From JANNNF01 sp040385825 (GTDB lineage: Bacteria > Pseudomonadota > Alphaproteobacteria > Rhodobacterales > Rhodobacteraceae), in the NCBI GenBank assembly GCA_040385825.1, contig JAZKGQ010000009.1, forward strand, positions 62,001 to 126,000: a stretch of 64,000 nt of DNA, read 5' to 3'. The translations under genes and the position numbers were made by a program. The notes beneath the pieces are model-generated. The model was not told where the DNA came from. It worked only from the letters and a program-made list of their open reading frames with translations, and made no database searches. Below, one piece after another: positions 8,045 through 16,830 of this stretch (positions within the stretch are counted from its first letter, which is position 1; every line of letters begins with the position of its first letter).

Positions 8045-11000
8045 TCAGAACGACTTCGGGCAGGCGAATTTCCCCAGGGCAGGCAGGTTGAACGGGTTCA
8101 GCACCGATCCCGACTGCATCTGGAAAATCGCGATCCTGCCGCCCACGTTGAAGATCAGGCGGCTGCGGTCGGACACGTTGGTCTTGCGAATCTCTGCCGC
8201 ATCCAGCAGCCGGTACCACGCCCACGGCCCATCGCGCGACAGCGTGCTTTCCGACCCTTGCGCTGCCGGATCGAACGCCACCCGCGCCAGCCCCACGGCC
8301 CCCGGCCAGACAATCGCCGCCGGGCGGGGCTGGCCGTCGCTGTGCTTGAACGCCACCGGCTGGCCATCGATTTCCAGCGTGATGCCCTGCGCCTTGGGGT
8401 CCAGCGCCTCGGGGGTGATCTGGAACTGCACGCGCGGCGCGGGGCCGCCCGCAAAGAACGCATCGCGGATTTCGGCGGCAAACTGCATCTGTTGCAGCAC
8501 GGCGGGGGAAATCCCCAGATCGGCGTCGTTCACCTTCTTGAAGGTCCAGGGCCGGGCGCGCTGATCGACGAATTTCGCCAGATTTTCGGTAAAGAACGTG
8601 TCGATCAAGCCGGCGGGCGCGAACAGCTTGGTGAAATCGCCCATGGCAATATCCGCCCGCGCGCGCCTGTCGAACGGATAGGCGCCGGCCGTCGCCTGTT
8701 CGCAAAACGGCAGCACGGTGGATTGCCAGCGCGCGTTGATACCAGCGCGCGTGCCATCTGCGGTGATGCCCGATGATCCGGTGGTGATCTGCGCGGCCCA
8801 GCGTTGAATGGGGCCGGGCAGGCGGGCGGCGGTTTCCATCAACCGCTGGACGGCGGTATTCTCGCCCTGCGGATTGCCGACCCCGCCCGCAAAGCTGAGC
8901 TTGTTCAACTCCTGATTGACCTCGACCAGCACCGCGATCAGGCTATCGAGTTGCGACGGCTGGCCGTCCTTGCGCGCGACCAGTTCCTGCAAGGGCTGAA
9001 AGCGTTCCTCGACATAGGCGCCCAAGGGCTTTGCCTCGCCGCCGCTGCCATCGGCCGGGGGTTTGGTCAACTGATCCATAAAGGCCTTGGACGCAGGCGG
9101 CAGAACCTTTTTCAGCTTGGCCCCCGCCACCTTGGTTGCCGCAGCGGTGGCGGCGTCGGCGGCGGCATCGGTCGGTTCTTCGGGGGGCAGGCGTTCCTCG
9201 GTCAGCCGGGTTTCATCGGCAATCGCCGTCAGCACGTTCAGCAAAGGCGAGGCCGGGCCGGACAGCACGTTCGTCACCTCGACCGCATGGGCCAGCGATT
9301 CCATCGGGATGATGTCAATGTCGCCCAGCATCTGGTCATAGCGGGCGACGTAATCGTTGAAATAGATCGCCAGCACATCGCGGCTGATCGCCAGCAGGGC
9401 GGCATCCGACTGAACCGTCGCCGCATCGCCCAGCACGAAACTGTCGCGCTGAATCTGCGTCGTGACCTTCAGCGCCTGTTCCAGAAACACATCGTGGAAC
9501 CCGGCATAGGTAAAGATGCCCTCGATCCCCTCGTTCAGCTCCTTGCCGGATGACCGTACCAGCGCGCGGGCGATGGCCGGCCCGCCCACATCGGTCAGCC
9601 GCCATTGCGGCAGGGCCTTGGCTTCTTCGGAATTGATGATGCCGTTATACACCCGCTGCGACTGCGGCATCTGGGTCAGGATGCCTTGCACCTGGGTCAC
9701 CAGATCATTGTTCAGGGCGATGGCTTCCATCGGCTGCGACAGCAGCGCGTCGAGATGCAGCGCCAGCGTGGCGCGCAGATCGTCGCGCGCGGCACCGCCA
9801 TAGGACCGTTCCCATTCGGTGGTCATGAATTCCGTCACAAGCGCCGTGTCCATCGGGCCTGCAAGCCCCAGCATCAGATAGATCTTCAACGCCTCGAACA
9901 GCGCGTCGGGGTCGTTGATGTTGCCTTGCATCAGGTCTTCCTGCCGCAGCAGCAGACGGGGCAGGAAATGCTGGTTCAGTGCGGCGCGATAGGCCTGCCG
10001 GGCCTCGTTGGCGATCACATCGCCCTGATAGAGGCCCCAGCCCAAGCCCGCCTGCACCACCGGCGGGTTGCCATCGGCCCCCGGCATCGCACGCAGAATG
10101 TCCAGCGCGGGGACCACCAGCAACAGGTCACTGTCCTTGATCGGGCTGCCGGGGATCACCGCTGCCTCGGCCTGATAGGCGGCAACCTGTGCCGCCGTCG
10201 CATCGCGCAGGGCGGCATTGCCCAGATAGCTGCGCACCCACAGCGACCCCATGCCGACCGCGATCAGCACGGTTGCCGCCACCGCCGCCCGCTGGGTCCA
10301 GCGATAGCGGCGTTCCACCTTGTCATCGGCTGACACCAGCCCTGCCTCGGGGAACATCACGCGGTCAAACAGATGCGTCAGGAAATAGCTGCGCCCGGTG
10401 CCCCGGCCCGACCCGATGGCCTGACGGCCAATGCCGAAGGTGCGCGCCATGCCCATCATCAGCCGGTCGATTGGCGTGCCGTCCTGCGTGCCCGATGTCA
10501 GGTAGACGCCGCGCAGCATCTGGCGATGCTCGAACCGGTTTTCCTGAAACACCTCGGTCAGGAAATCCCGTGCCACCTGCCGGACCGACGCCACCTGCGC
10601 CGGGAAGCTGGCAATCAGGCTGCGGCGCTGCGGGTCCGTCTCGGCCTGGATGCGGTCCAGTGATTGCGCGTTCAGACGGGCAACCAGCAGCCCGAACTCC
10701 TCGTCAAAGGCGGAAACGGGTGACGCCTCGCCCCGGCCTTTGGGCAGGGGCAGGGTAAAGCCCCAGACCTGTTCGCGGTCTTCCTTGCCCAGCCCGTCAA
10801 AGAACTCGGTAAACCCGGCGATCAGATCGGCCTTGGTGAACAAAACGTAAACCGGAAACCGCACCCCCAGCTTTTCGCGCAGTTCATGCAGACGGCGGCG
10901 CACGGCCCCGGCATGGGCCTTCTGCGTCACCTCATCCTGCATCGACAGATCAGAAAGGCTGATGCCAATGACCGCGCCGTTGATCGGCTGGCGTTTGCGA

Positions 11001-11632
11001 TGCTTCTTCAGCAGCGCCAGAAAGCCCAGCCAGGCGGCATTGTCGGCCTCGGCATCGCTTTCCTGCGTGGTATAGCGCCCGGCGGTATCAACCAGCACGG
11101 CGTTGTTGGTGAACCACCAGTCGCAGTTGCGCGTGCCCCCCACCCCGCCAATCGCTCCGGCGCCCATTTCATCGGCCAGCGGGAATTGCAAACCGGAGTT
11201 CACAATCGCCGTCGTCTTGCCCGCGCCGGGTGGGCCGATGATCACATACCACGGCAGTTCGTACAGATGCCGCCGCCCGCCCTTGGATTTGCGCAATCTG
11301 GCCAGCGCCGTCTTCAGCTTGGCGCGCATTTCGGCCAGCTCGCCGCTGACCACATCATCGCCCAGAGACACCGGGTCGGCGGCGGTCACGATGTCTTCGG
11401 CCAGCACCTGATCGCGTTTGGAGGCGGTCAGCAGAATGACCAGCACCACCAGCAGCGCGAAAATCCACAACACCGCCATCCCGACCAGGCGGCCTGTCAC
11501 GGAATCAAACGGCCGAGCCTCGCCAAAGCCCAGAAAGCCGCCCAGAAACCACAGGCACAGCGACAGGATGATCGCCACAAGGACCGTTATGCCAATGCCG
11601 GAAAACACCGCGCGCAGGGCTTTGCGGATCAT
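8045..11632 (-). CDS. tssM: TssM (IcmF), inner-membrane complex protein
   Basis: 1195 residues, the usual size. Two membrane segments near the N-terminus (about 12-36 and 48-70) flank the first loop, followed by a cytoplasmic domain with an intact Walker A motif (GPPGAGKT, 133-140) and a third membrane segment near residue 450. The rest is the large periplasmic domain with the IcmF-related and C-terminal beta-rich domains. TssM forms the trans-envelope channel with TssL and normally docks to the lipoprotein TssJ at its C-terminus. No TssJ gene is visible in this window. The start overlaps the tssL stop by four bases. Confidence 0.95.
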   Translation of the reverse strand: MIRKALRAVFSGIGITVLVAIILSLCLWFLGGFLGFGEARPFDSVTGRLVGMAVLWIFALLVVLVILLTASKRDQVLAEDIVTAADPVSLGDDVVSGELAEMRAKLKTALARLRKSKGGRRHLYELPWYVIIGPPGAGKTTAIVNSGLQFPLADEMGAGAIGGVGGTRNCDWWFTNNAVLVDTAGRYTTQESDAEADNAAWLGFLALLKKHRKRQPINGAVIGISLSDLSMQDEVTQKAHAGAVRRRLHELREKLGVRFPVYVLFTKADLIAGFTEFFDGLGKEDREQVWGFTLPLPKGRGEASPVSAFDEEFGLLVARLNAQSLDRIQAETDPQRRSLIASFPAQVASVRQVARDFLTEVFQENRFEHRQMLRGVYLTSGTQDGTPIDRLMMGMARTFGIGRQAIGSGRGTGRSYFLTHLFDRVMFPEAGLVSADDKVERRYRWTQRAAVAATVLIAVGMGSLWVRSYLGNAALRDATAAQVAAYQAEAAVIPGSPIKDSDLLLVVPALDILRAMPGADGNPPVVQAGLGWGLYQGDVIANEARQAYRAALNQHFLPRLLLRQEDLMQGNINDPDALFEALKIYLMLGLAGPMDTALVTEFMTTEWERSYGGAARDDLRATLALHLDALLSQPMEAIALNNDLVTQVQGILTQMPQSQRVYNGIINSEEAKALPQWRLTDVGGPAIARALVRSSGKELNEGIEGIFTYAGFHDVFLEQALKVTTQIQRDSFVLGDAATVQSDAALLAISRDVLAIYFNDYVARYDQMLGDIDIIPMESLAHAVEVTNVLSGPASPLLNVLTAIADETRLTEERLPPEEPTDAAADAATAAATKVAGAKLKKVLPPASKAFMDQLTKPPADGSGGEAKPLGAYVEERFQPLQELVARKDGQPSQLDSLIAVLVEVNQELNKLSFAGGVGNPQGENTAVQRLMETAARLPGPIQRWAAQITTGSSGITADGTRAGINARWQSTVLPFCEQATAGAYPFDRRARADIAMGDFTKLFAPAGLIDTFFTENLAKFVDQRARPWTFKKVNDADLGISPAVLQQMQFAAEIRDAFFAGGPAPRVQFQITPEALDPKAQGITLEIDGQPVAFKHSDGQPRPAAIVWPGAVGLARVAFDPAAQGSESTLSRDGPWAWYRLLDAAEIRKTNVSDRSRLIFNVGGRIAIFQMQSGSVLNPFNLPALGKFACPKSF

Positions 11633-12990
11633 TCGTTCTTCTCCCGCACCAGCAGAATTTCGATGCGCCGGTTGGTGGCGCGGCCTTCGGCAGAGTCGTT
11701 CTTCACGATCGGTTCCTTGTCGGCGCGGCCTTCGGCCTTGAGCCGGGAGTCATCTTCGATCAGCCCGGCGAGCGTGGCCTTCACCGTCTCGGCCCGTGCC
11801 AGCGACAGGTGCATGTTCGACGGAAAGCGCGCCGATTTGATCGGCTGATTGTCGGAATGGCCGACCACGATGATCGGCCCTTTGGTATCCTTCAACGCCG
11901 CTGCCACCCGTTCCAGCGGCAGGTTGAACGCCTTTTTCAGACTGTCCGACCCCGATCCGAACATGCCCGACCCCGCCAGACGGATGGTGATGGTGTTGGC
12001 ATCCTGAAACACCGTGACCAGTTTTTCCTTGATCTCGGCCTCCAGAAACCCGGCAACCCGTGTCATTTCGGCCTGATCATCCACCGTCGGCTTGGGCACC
12101 ACGGGGGGGGCGCGGCGTTCGAGGCTGGCCGCCCCGCCGGGGTCCAGCGTGCTGATCTGGCCCAGCAGGCGTTCGGTGTTGCTGGACAAGGCCCAACTCA
12201 GGCCCACAAACCCGGTGCCCAGCAGGGCCGCGACGGATGCCACCGCAATCCAGAACGGCTTCCACGCCGACAGCGCCCGGTGCGGTTTCACCACCCCCGG
12301 CCAATGCGGGGAAAGATCACGCTCCATCTCGCCCCGCTGGGTGCGGATGATGCGGGCAAGGCCAGCGCGGATGTTCAGATGTTTTTCCGGGCCGCCCTGT
12401 TCCACCCGCAGCCGCCCCTCGAACCCCAGGGACAGGCACATGTACAGAAATTCCAGCAGGTCGATGTTGCGGTTGGGGTCTTGTTCCAGCCGGGCCAGCA
12501 GATCATAAAACCTGTCCCCCCCCACCGTTTCGCGGTGAAAGGTGCCGACCATGCTTTGCTGCGCCCAGACCGATGTGCCGCCCCAGGGCGTGTTCAGCAC
12601 CACATCGTCCAGCGTCGCGCAGATCGCATAGCGCGCCACCTTGACCGCCTGCGGATCGACCGAGGCCTGCAAGGCGCGGGCCTCGAACCCGCGCACCTCG
12701 GCCACGACAGACCGGCGCAAGGCCTCGGGATCCAGATGCTGGGCGCGGTTGCGGATGCGGCTGACGAGGGAGAACAGGGTCGAGGCCGCGGCATTCAGCG
12801 GGTTCATGCCCGTCATGCCGGCCTCGATCACCGGTTCCGTGCCGCGCCGGGGGGCCGCTTCGGGCTCGGCCATCGGGGCCGCAGCCCGCGTCACCGGGGC
12901 TGCAACGCCCGCCCGCCTGCCTGCCGGATTGGGCCGGATCACCGTCTTTTCGGTGTCATCCTGTTCGGCAAAGGGGTCTTCGTCGGACAT
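11629..12990 (-). CDS. tssL: TssL (DotU) with C-terminal OmpA domain
   Basis: 453 residues. A cytoplasmic N-terminal tail with TEKTVIRP (13-20) and an Ala/Pro-rich linker precede the DotU domain (about 65-235), one membrane segment (246-268) and a periplasmic OmpA-like domain (about 335-450; VVGHSDNQP, NRRIEI) that should bind peptidoglycan. This is the 'evolved' TssL type, which anchors the complex to the wall without a separate TagL. In Agrobacterium the kinase phosphorylates a Thr in the TssL tail (reported as Thr14) and the FHA protein binds it. Thr13 or Thr16 here are the matching candidates. The motif ETVI-like core recurs in the kinase linker (SERTVIMPR). Confidence 0.95.
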   Translation of the reverse strand: MSDEDPFAEQDDTEKTVIRPNPAGRRAGVAAPVTRAAAPMAEPEAAPRRGTEPVIEAGMTGMNPLNAAASTLFSLVSRIRNRAQHLDPEALRRSVVAEVRGFEARALQASVDPQAVKVARYAICATLDDVVLNTPWGGTSVWAQQSMVGTFHRETVGGDRFYDLLARLEQDPNRNIDLLEFLYMCLSLGFEGRLRVEQGGPEKHLNIRAGLARIIRTQRGEMERDLSPHWPGVVKPHRALSAWKPFWIAVASVAALLGTGFVGLSWALSSNTERLLGQISTLDPGGAASLERRAPPVVPKPTVDDQAEMTRVAGFLEAEIKEKLVTVFQDANTITIRLAGSGMFGSGSDSLKKAFNLPLERVAAALKDTKGPIIVVGHSDNQPIKSARFPSNMHLSLARAETVKATLAGLIEDDSRLKAEGRADKEPIVKNDSAEGRATNRRIEILLVREKNE

Positions 12991-12999
12991 CTGCGCCTC

Positions 13000-14340
13000 C
13001 TATCCCTGCCGGATCGCCCAAAGCTCCATCTTCAGGCCCGGATAATCGCCCGACACATGCACAGCGATGCCGCCCGAGGTGGTCATCTTCGACCAATAGG
13101 GGCTGTCGGACGCCACCTCGAAATACACCACATTCGCCATGTAGGGGATCTGGCGCGGCGCCACCGGCAGCGGGCGCAGCGCGATGCCCGGCAGGGCCGA
13201 GTTCACCAGTTGGCGGATTTCTTCAACCGGACCCAGCTTGGCCTGCCCCGCGAAATGCCGCCGCAGGTTTTCGGCCGGAATGTCGGCGCTGACCGCCAGC
13301 ACGAAGCCTGCGGTGCCAATCAGCTTGCGGTCGGCGATAACACCAACCGAGATGCCGTATTTCCGCGCCTCCAGCGGGATCGACACGGCGGTCTGTTCCA
13401 GCACCGCCGACAGATAGCGCCGCAGGGTGCGGATCACCGGAACAAAGGTGGTGGACAGATCCTGATGGCGATAGGGCGGAAAGTCGGGGGCGTGCTTTTC
13501 GGGCGCCATGAAAGTGGCAAGTTCGCCCGCCATCGCCACGCAATCGCGGAACAGGGTGGCGGGGTGCAGGTTTTCCATCGTGGACATGTGGCGCACCACG
13601 GGCAGCATTCGGTTAATGCCCATCAGCAGCAGGAAATCCTGAATTTCCGCCGCCCCGCGTGCCGAAGCGCCCGCCGTCATCCGGCCTGCAAGGGCGGTCA
13701 TCCGGTGGGCCAGCAACCCTTCCAGTTCGCGCAAGAACCCGTCCAGCGGGGCTGCGGCGCGCAGGTCCAGACAGGACGGGATAAAGGATTTGTCCAGCAC
13801 CACCTCAAGGTCGGGCCGCACCTCGACGATCCGGGCAACCGGAATCACCAGCCGGTCCGCCAGATCATCGACCTGCAAGGCAAACTGCACCCGCAGTTTG
13901 CCCACGGCCAGCGTCACGGGCTTGCGCCCCGCGCCCATGGTGTCGGTCACTTCCAGTTCCGCCGGGCGCAGGCGGGCGGCAGACAGTTCCGCCCCCGACA
14001 TGTCCACCTCCAAAGCCCCTTGGCGGCGCTGCGGGACCGACAGATAGACCACGCAATCCTTGGTGCCGGGCGGCACCTCCAGCGCCGGGGGGTGATCTTC
14101 GGCACCGGGAATGCGGAACACCGTGCCGTCCTGAAACAGGCCAGACGCGGATTTCAGCGCGAATTGCCCGACCTTCAGCACGTCAATGTCAATCTCCAGG
14201 TCGCTGACCCCCCAGGCATAAGGCACCATCCGGCGGGCCAGGCCTGCGCGCATCGCCTCGGCGTGGCGGTCGGCCTGCTGGAAATGCTGGGGTTGCAGGA
14301 ACATCCCCTCGGTCCACAGCACTGTGCTATCCCACGCCAT
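13000..14340 (-). CDS. tssK: TssK, T6SS baseplate protein
   Basis: 446 residues, the normal length. The typical TssK start is seen (VLWTEGMFLQPQHFQQAD, residues 7-24), and the C-terminal region has VYFEVASDSPYW and the final short strand. TssK trimers link the TssEFG baseplate wedges to the TssL/TssM membrane complex in the cytoplasm. It lies 9 bp upstream of tssL and 22 bp downstream of tagH in the array. No odd features seen. Confidence 0.95.
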   Translation of the reverse strand: MAWDSTVLWTEGMFLQPQHFQQADRHAEAMRAGLARRMVPYAWGVSDLEIDIDVLKVGQFALKSASGLFQDGTVFRIPGAEDHPPALEVPPGTKDCVVYLSVPQRRQGALEVDMSGAELSAARLRPAELEVTDTMGAGRKPVTLAVGKLRVQFALQVDDLADRLVIPVARIVEVRPDLEVVLDKSFIPSCLDLRAAAPLDGFLRELEGLLAHRMTALAGRMTAGASARGAAEIQDFLLLMGINRMLPVVRHMSTMENLHPATLFRDCVAMAGELATFMAPEKHAPDFPPYRHQDLSTTFVPVIRTLRRYLSAVLEQTAVSIPLEARKYGISVGVIADRKLIGTAGFVLAVSADIPAENLRRHFAGQAKLGPVEEIRQLVNSALPGIALRPLPVAPRQIPYMANVVYFEVASDSPYWSKMTTSGGIAVHVSGDYPGLKMELWAIRQG

Positions 14341-14362
14341 CGTCAGTTTCCGCCCTGATCTG

Positions 14363-15895
14363 TCATTTCAGTCTTTCAAGCTGGTCCTGATAGGCGCGGG
14401 CGAATTCCTTGCTGAACAGTTCATGGAAATCATTCTCGGCCTGATCCGAAATTTCGGCATACATCTTCTCGTAGACTTCCCAGTAGCGGGCCTTCTTGCC
14501 CTTCAGGATAGAGCCAAAGCCGCTGCTTGTCTCGATTTTCCCTTCCAGAACCTCGGGGTCCAGCCGTTTCAGGATGCCCTTCAGTGCGGCCTCCATCCCG
14601 GTCATCATCGCCACCTCATGCGCCTTGATGTCGCGCAGCGCCTGCTCGGCCGCCTGAACCGGGTCCAGATAGCCACGGGTGGCAGGTTTGACCAAAGCCT
14701 CGACCGCCTGTTCCGCGCTGATCGAGAATTTCAGCGGGTTGTTGCCCCCGGCGGTGATCATGGTCTGCTGCATCCGAAACTCGGATTTGATCGAGGTGCG
14801 GGTCATCAGCACCTCACGCAACCCCTGCACCATGATCCGCAGAACATGGCCCAGCCGGGTCAGGGTGGGGGTCAGGTCAGCGCCCGGAATTGCCAGATGA
14901 TCGGCCCCGAGCGCGGCCAGAAAGGCGCGGGCGGCGGCATCGTCGGATGGGGCAGCGGGCATCGGTTGCGGTGCGGCAGGGGGAACCGGCGCAACCTCTG
15001 GCACCGGTGGCGGGGCCATGCGGGCGGGGGGCAGGGTGGTAAAGGGCGAATCGTCGGGTTCTGGCGCGGGTTCGGTTTCGGGGCCATCGTCCAGCGGATC
15101 ATCCGGGATGAACACCGGATTGCCGGCCTTGGCGAACGGTTCGTCCGATGGTCCGGCAATGTCGGGGAAATCGGGCGCGGGGGCGGGGGTGGCAGGCGCG
15201 GCCCCGGTTGGTTCCAGAAAATCATCCCAGTCGTCGGGAATGGCCGAGGCCACCCGCGACGGCGGGGTGAAATGATCCTCCAGCGCCGGGCTGTGCGAGG
15301 ACCGGCTGGCGCCTTGCAGCGGGGCGGGGTCGGATGGCGGGGTCAGAAAATCGTCATCCCCGCCCAAGGGCGGCAACAGCCCGTCATCGCCAAGCGCTGC
15401 GCGCTGCACCCGCGACGGGCCACCGGGGCCACCGCCGCCCAGCAGATCATCCAGAAAATCCACCCCGCCGCCGGGGGCCGGATCGTCCAGCAGGCTGAGG
15501 CCGACCATCCCGCCCTCGGCCTTGCCATGCGATACGGGGCCATCCTCCAGCGGGTCCGGGATGGCACCCCGCGGGCGCGGCGACATCACCTCGACCAGAA
15601 ACTCATACGGGCCCATCGTCAGGATATCGCCGTCGTTCAAGGGCGAGGGCACCCGGCCAAGCGCCGTCTTGCCATAGTTCAGAAAGGTGCCGTTGGTGGA
15701 AAAGTCGATCACCGACACCTGCCCCCCGACCTCCTCTATCGCGCAATGGCGTTTGGAGATCAGCCGGTCGGGGTCGGGCAACACCACATCGTTTTCATCG
15801 CCGCGCCCGATGGTCAGCGACCCGCCCCGCATCACGATGGGCTGTGCATTGCCCGGAACCACCCCGGTCGACTGAAATCGCAACGTCACCGGCAT
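14363..15895 (-). CDS. tagH: FHA-domain T6SS regulator (TagH/Fha)
   Basis: 510 residues. The N-terminal FHA domain (about 20-100) has the phosphothreonine-binding residues in LTIGRG (Arg31), SKRHC (Ser47, His50) and STNGTF (Asn68). A long, acidic, Pro-rich low-complexity middle (about 115-320) follows. The C-terminal domain (about 330-510) is the type VI FHA-associated domain with the family's GFGSILKGKKARYWEVY-like stretch. Fha proteins are the readout of the kinase: they bind a phosphothreonine on themselves or on TssL and promote assembly. The neighbours, tssK downstream and PAAR upstream, are normal for this locus. Confidence 0.92.
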   Translation of the reverse strand: MPVTLRFQSTGVVPGNAQPIVMRGGSLTIGRGDENDVVLPDPDRLISKRHCAIEEVGGQVSVIDFSTNGTFLNYGKTALGRVPSPLNDGDILTMGPYEFLVEVMSPRPRGAIPDPLEDGPVSHGKAEGGMVGLSLLDDPAPGGGVDFLDDLLGGGGPGGPSRVQRAALGDDGLLPPLGGDDDFLTPPSDPAPLQGASRSSHSPALEDHFTPPSRVASAIPDDWDDFLEPTGAAPATPAPAPDFPDIAGPSDEPFAKAGNPVFIPDDPLDDGPETEPAPEPDDSPFTTLPPARMAPPPVPEVAPVPPAAPQPMPAAPSDDAAARAFLAALGADHLAIPGADLTPTLTRLGHVLRIMVQGLREVLMTRTSIKSEFRMQQTMITAGGNNPLKFSISAEQAVEALVKPATRGYLDPVQAAEQALRDIKAHEVAMMTGMEAALKGILKRLDPEVLEGKIETSSGFGSILKGKKARYWEVYEKMYAEISDQAENDFHELFSKEFARAYQDQLERLK

Positions 15896-15901
15896 CTGGC
15901 C

Positions 15902-16213
15902 TCAGCCCCCCGTCATCACAGTGAACGACGCCAGCACGCACATGCCGCCCAAGGCGCAGGGGTCCACCACCTGCCGCAGCGCGGGCATGTTCATGATCAT
16001 CACCGTGGCCGACCCCTTGATGAACGGATGCGGCACCGGGATCGGTGGCGCAGGTGGCATCGGCGTGCTGACGGTCATGTCCAGCATGCGGGCGGCGGGC
16101 AGGCAGTTCACCAGCACGGTCACGGCGCAGGGCGGCAGGATCGGCGTGGGCGCGGGCAGCATCGGCGGCATGCAGACATGCAGGTCGGTCATGCGGGCCT
16201 GGGGAAAGCTCAT
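15902..16213 (-). CDS. PAAR-domain spike tip protein
   Basis: 103 residues, little more than one PAAR repeat domain. Landmarks are PQARMTDLHVC near the N-terminus, a run of proline-rich turns, VLVNCLPAARMLDM, GSATVMIMNMPALR, and VDPCALGG with a final strand. PAAR proteins sharpen the VgrG spike and can carry effectors. This one has no extra domain, so any cargo must be separate. The ATG at 16213 overlaps the stop of the upstream DUF6931-like gene by four bases, which fixes the start and suggests that the two are made together. Confidence 0.88.
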   Translation of the reverse strand: MSFPQARMTDLHVCMPPMLPAPTPILPPCAVTVLVNCLPAARMLDMTVSTPMPPAPPIPVPHPFIKGSATVMIMNMPALRQVVDPCALGGMCVLASFTVMTGG

Positions 16214-16818
16214 GACAACCCCTCCGCAGCGCCACGGGCGGCAGGCTTGCCATTGCCACCCCGCGCAATATCCAGCGCGCGGTCGATCAGCCGGTTGGCC
16301 TCGGCGGCGAAATCCCGTGTGCCGGTGCCAATCGCCATCAGGTTCATCCCGAAGGCCGCGGCCTGCGCGGCACCGGGCGGGGCCGCGTGATGCGCCAGTT
16401 CCCCCGGCCCCAAGGTGCCGTCGGCAAAGATCGCCGCCGTGGCGCACAGCGCGGTGTCGTCGTCCACCTCGACCGTATCCAGCGCCGCCCGCACCGCCGC
16501 CTTTGCGGCATCGGTGGGTTTGCGCACCCAATTCTCGGCGGCGGCCAGGGTGGGCGGCACCTTTTCCGGCGACGGTCCCAGAACATCGCGCCCGGCAAGG
16601 CAGGCCCACCAGGTGCGTTCGCGTGGCGGCAGGGCGACCGAGATCAGCCGCAGCATATCGACATAGGCATCGACGGTGGCCAGTTCGGCCAACACGTCCG
16701 ACACCCCGGCGCTGGCCGGGCTTTTGATCTTGGTCTGCAGCTTGGTGTTTGCCAGGGCAAGCATCCGCGCTGCGGGGTCTTTCGGAACCTTCTTCAGGTC
16801 CGCAAATCGTGCTGACAT
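16210..16818 (-). CDS. T6SS-associated DUF6931-like protein
   Basis: 202 residues, mostly helical and Ala-rich, with no signal peptide. A central block reads LISVALPPRERTWWACLAGR, which fits the ALPxREaVWWAC signature that I recall for DUF6931 proteins found beside VgrG/PAAR genes. The name is from memory and should be checked. The function is unknown; its position between vgrG and PAAR suggests an adaptor or chaperone for loading PAAR or an effector onto the spike. It starts 12 bp after the vgrG stop and overlaps the PAAR gene by four bases. Confidence 0.65.
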   Translation of the reverse strand: MSARFADLKKVPKDPAARMLALANTKLQTKIKSPASAGVSDVLAELATVDAYVDMLRLISVALPPRERTWWACLAGRDVLGPSPEKVPPTLAAAENWVRKPTDAAKAAVRAALDTVEVDDDTALCATAAIFADGTLGPGELAHHAAPPGAAQAAAFGMNLMAIGTGTRDFAAEANRLIDRALDIARGGNGKPAARGAAEGLS

Positions 16819-16830
16819 CGCTGACCCTTT

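Noticed and set aside
11809..14358. Very long plus-strand open frame opposite tssL and tssK.
   Set aside because: It is antisense to two well-supported T6SS genes, is rich in His/Arg/Gln as antisense frames of GC-rich genes are, and shows no domain.
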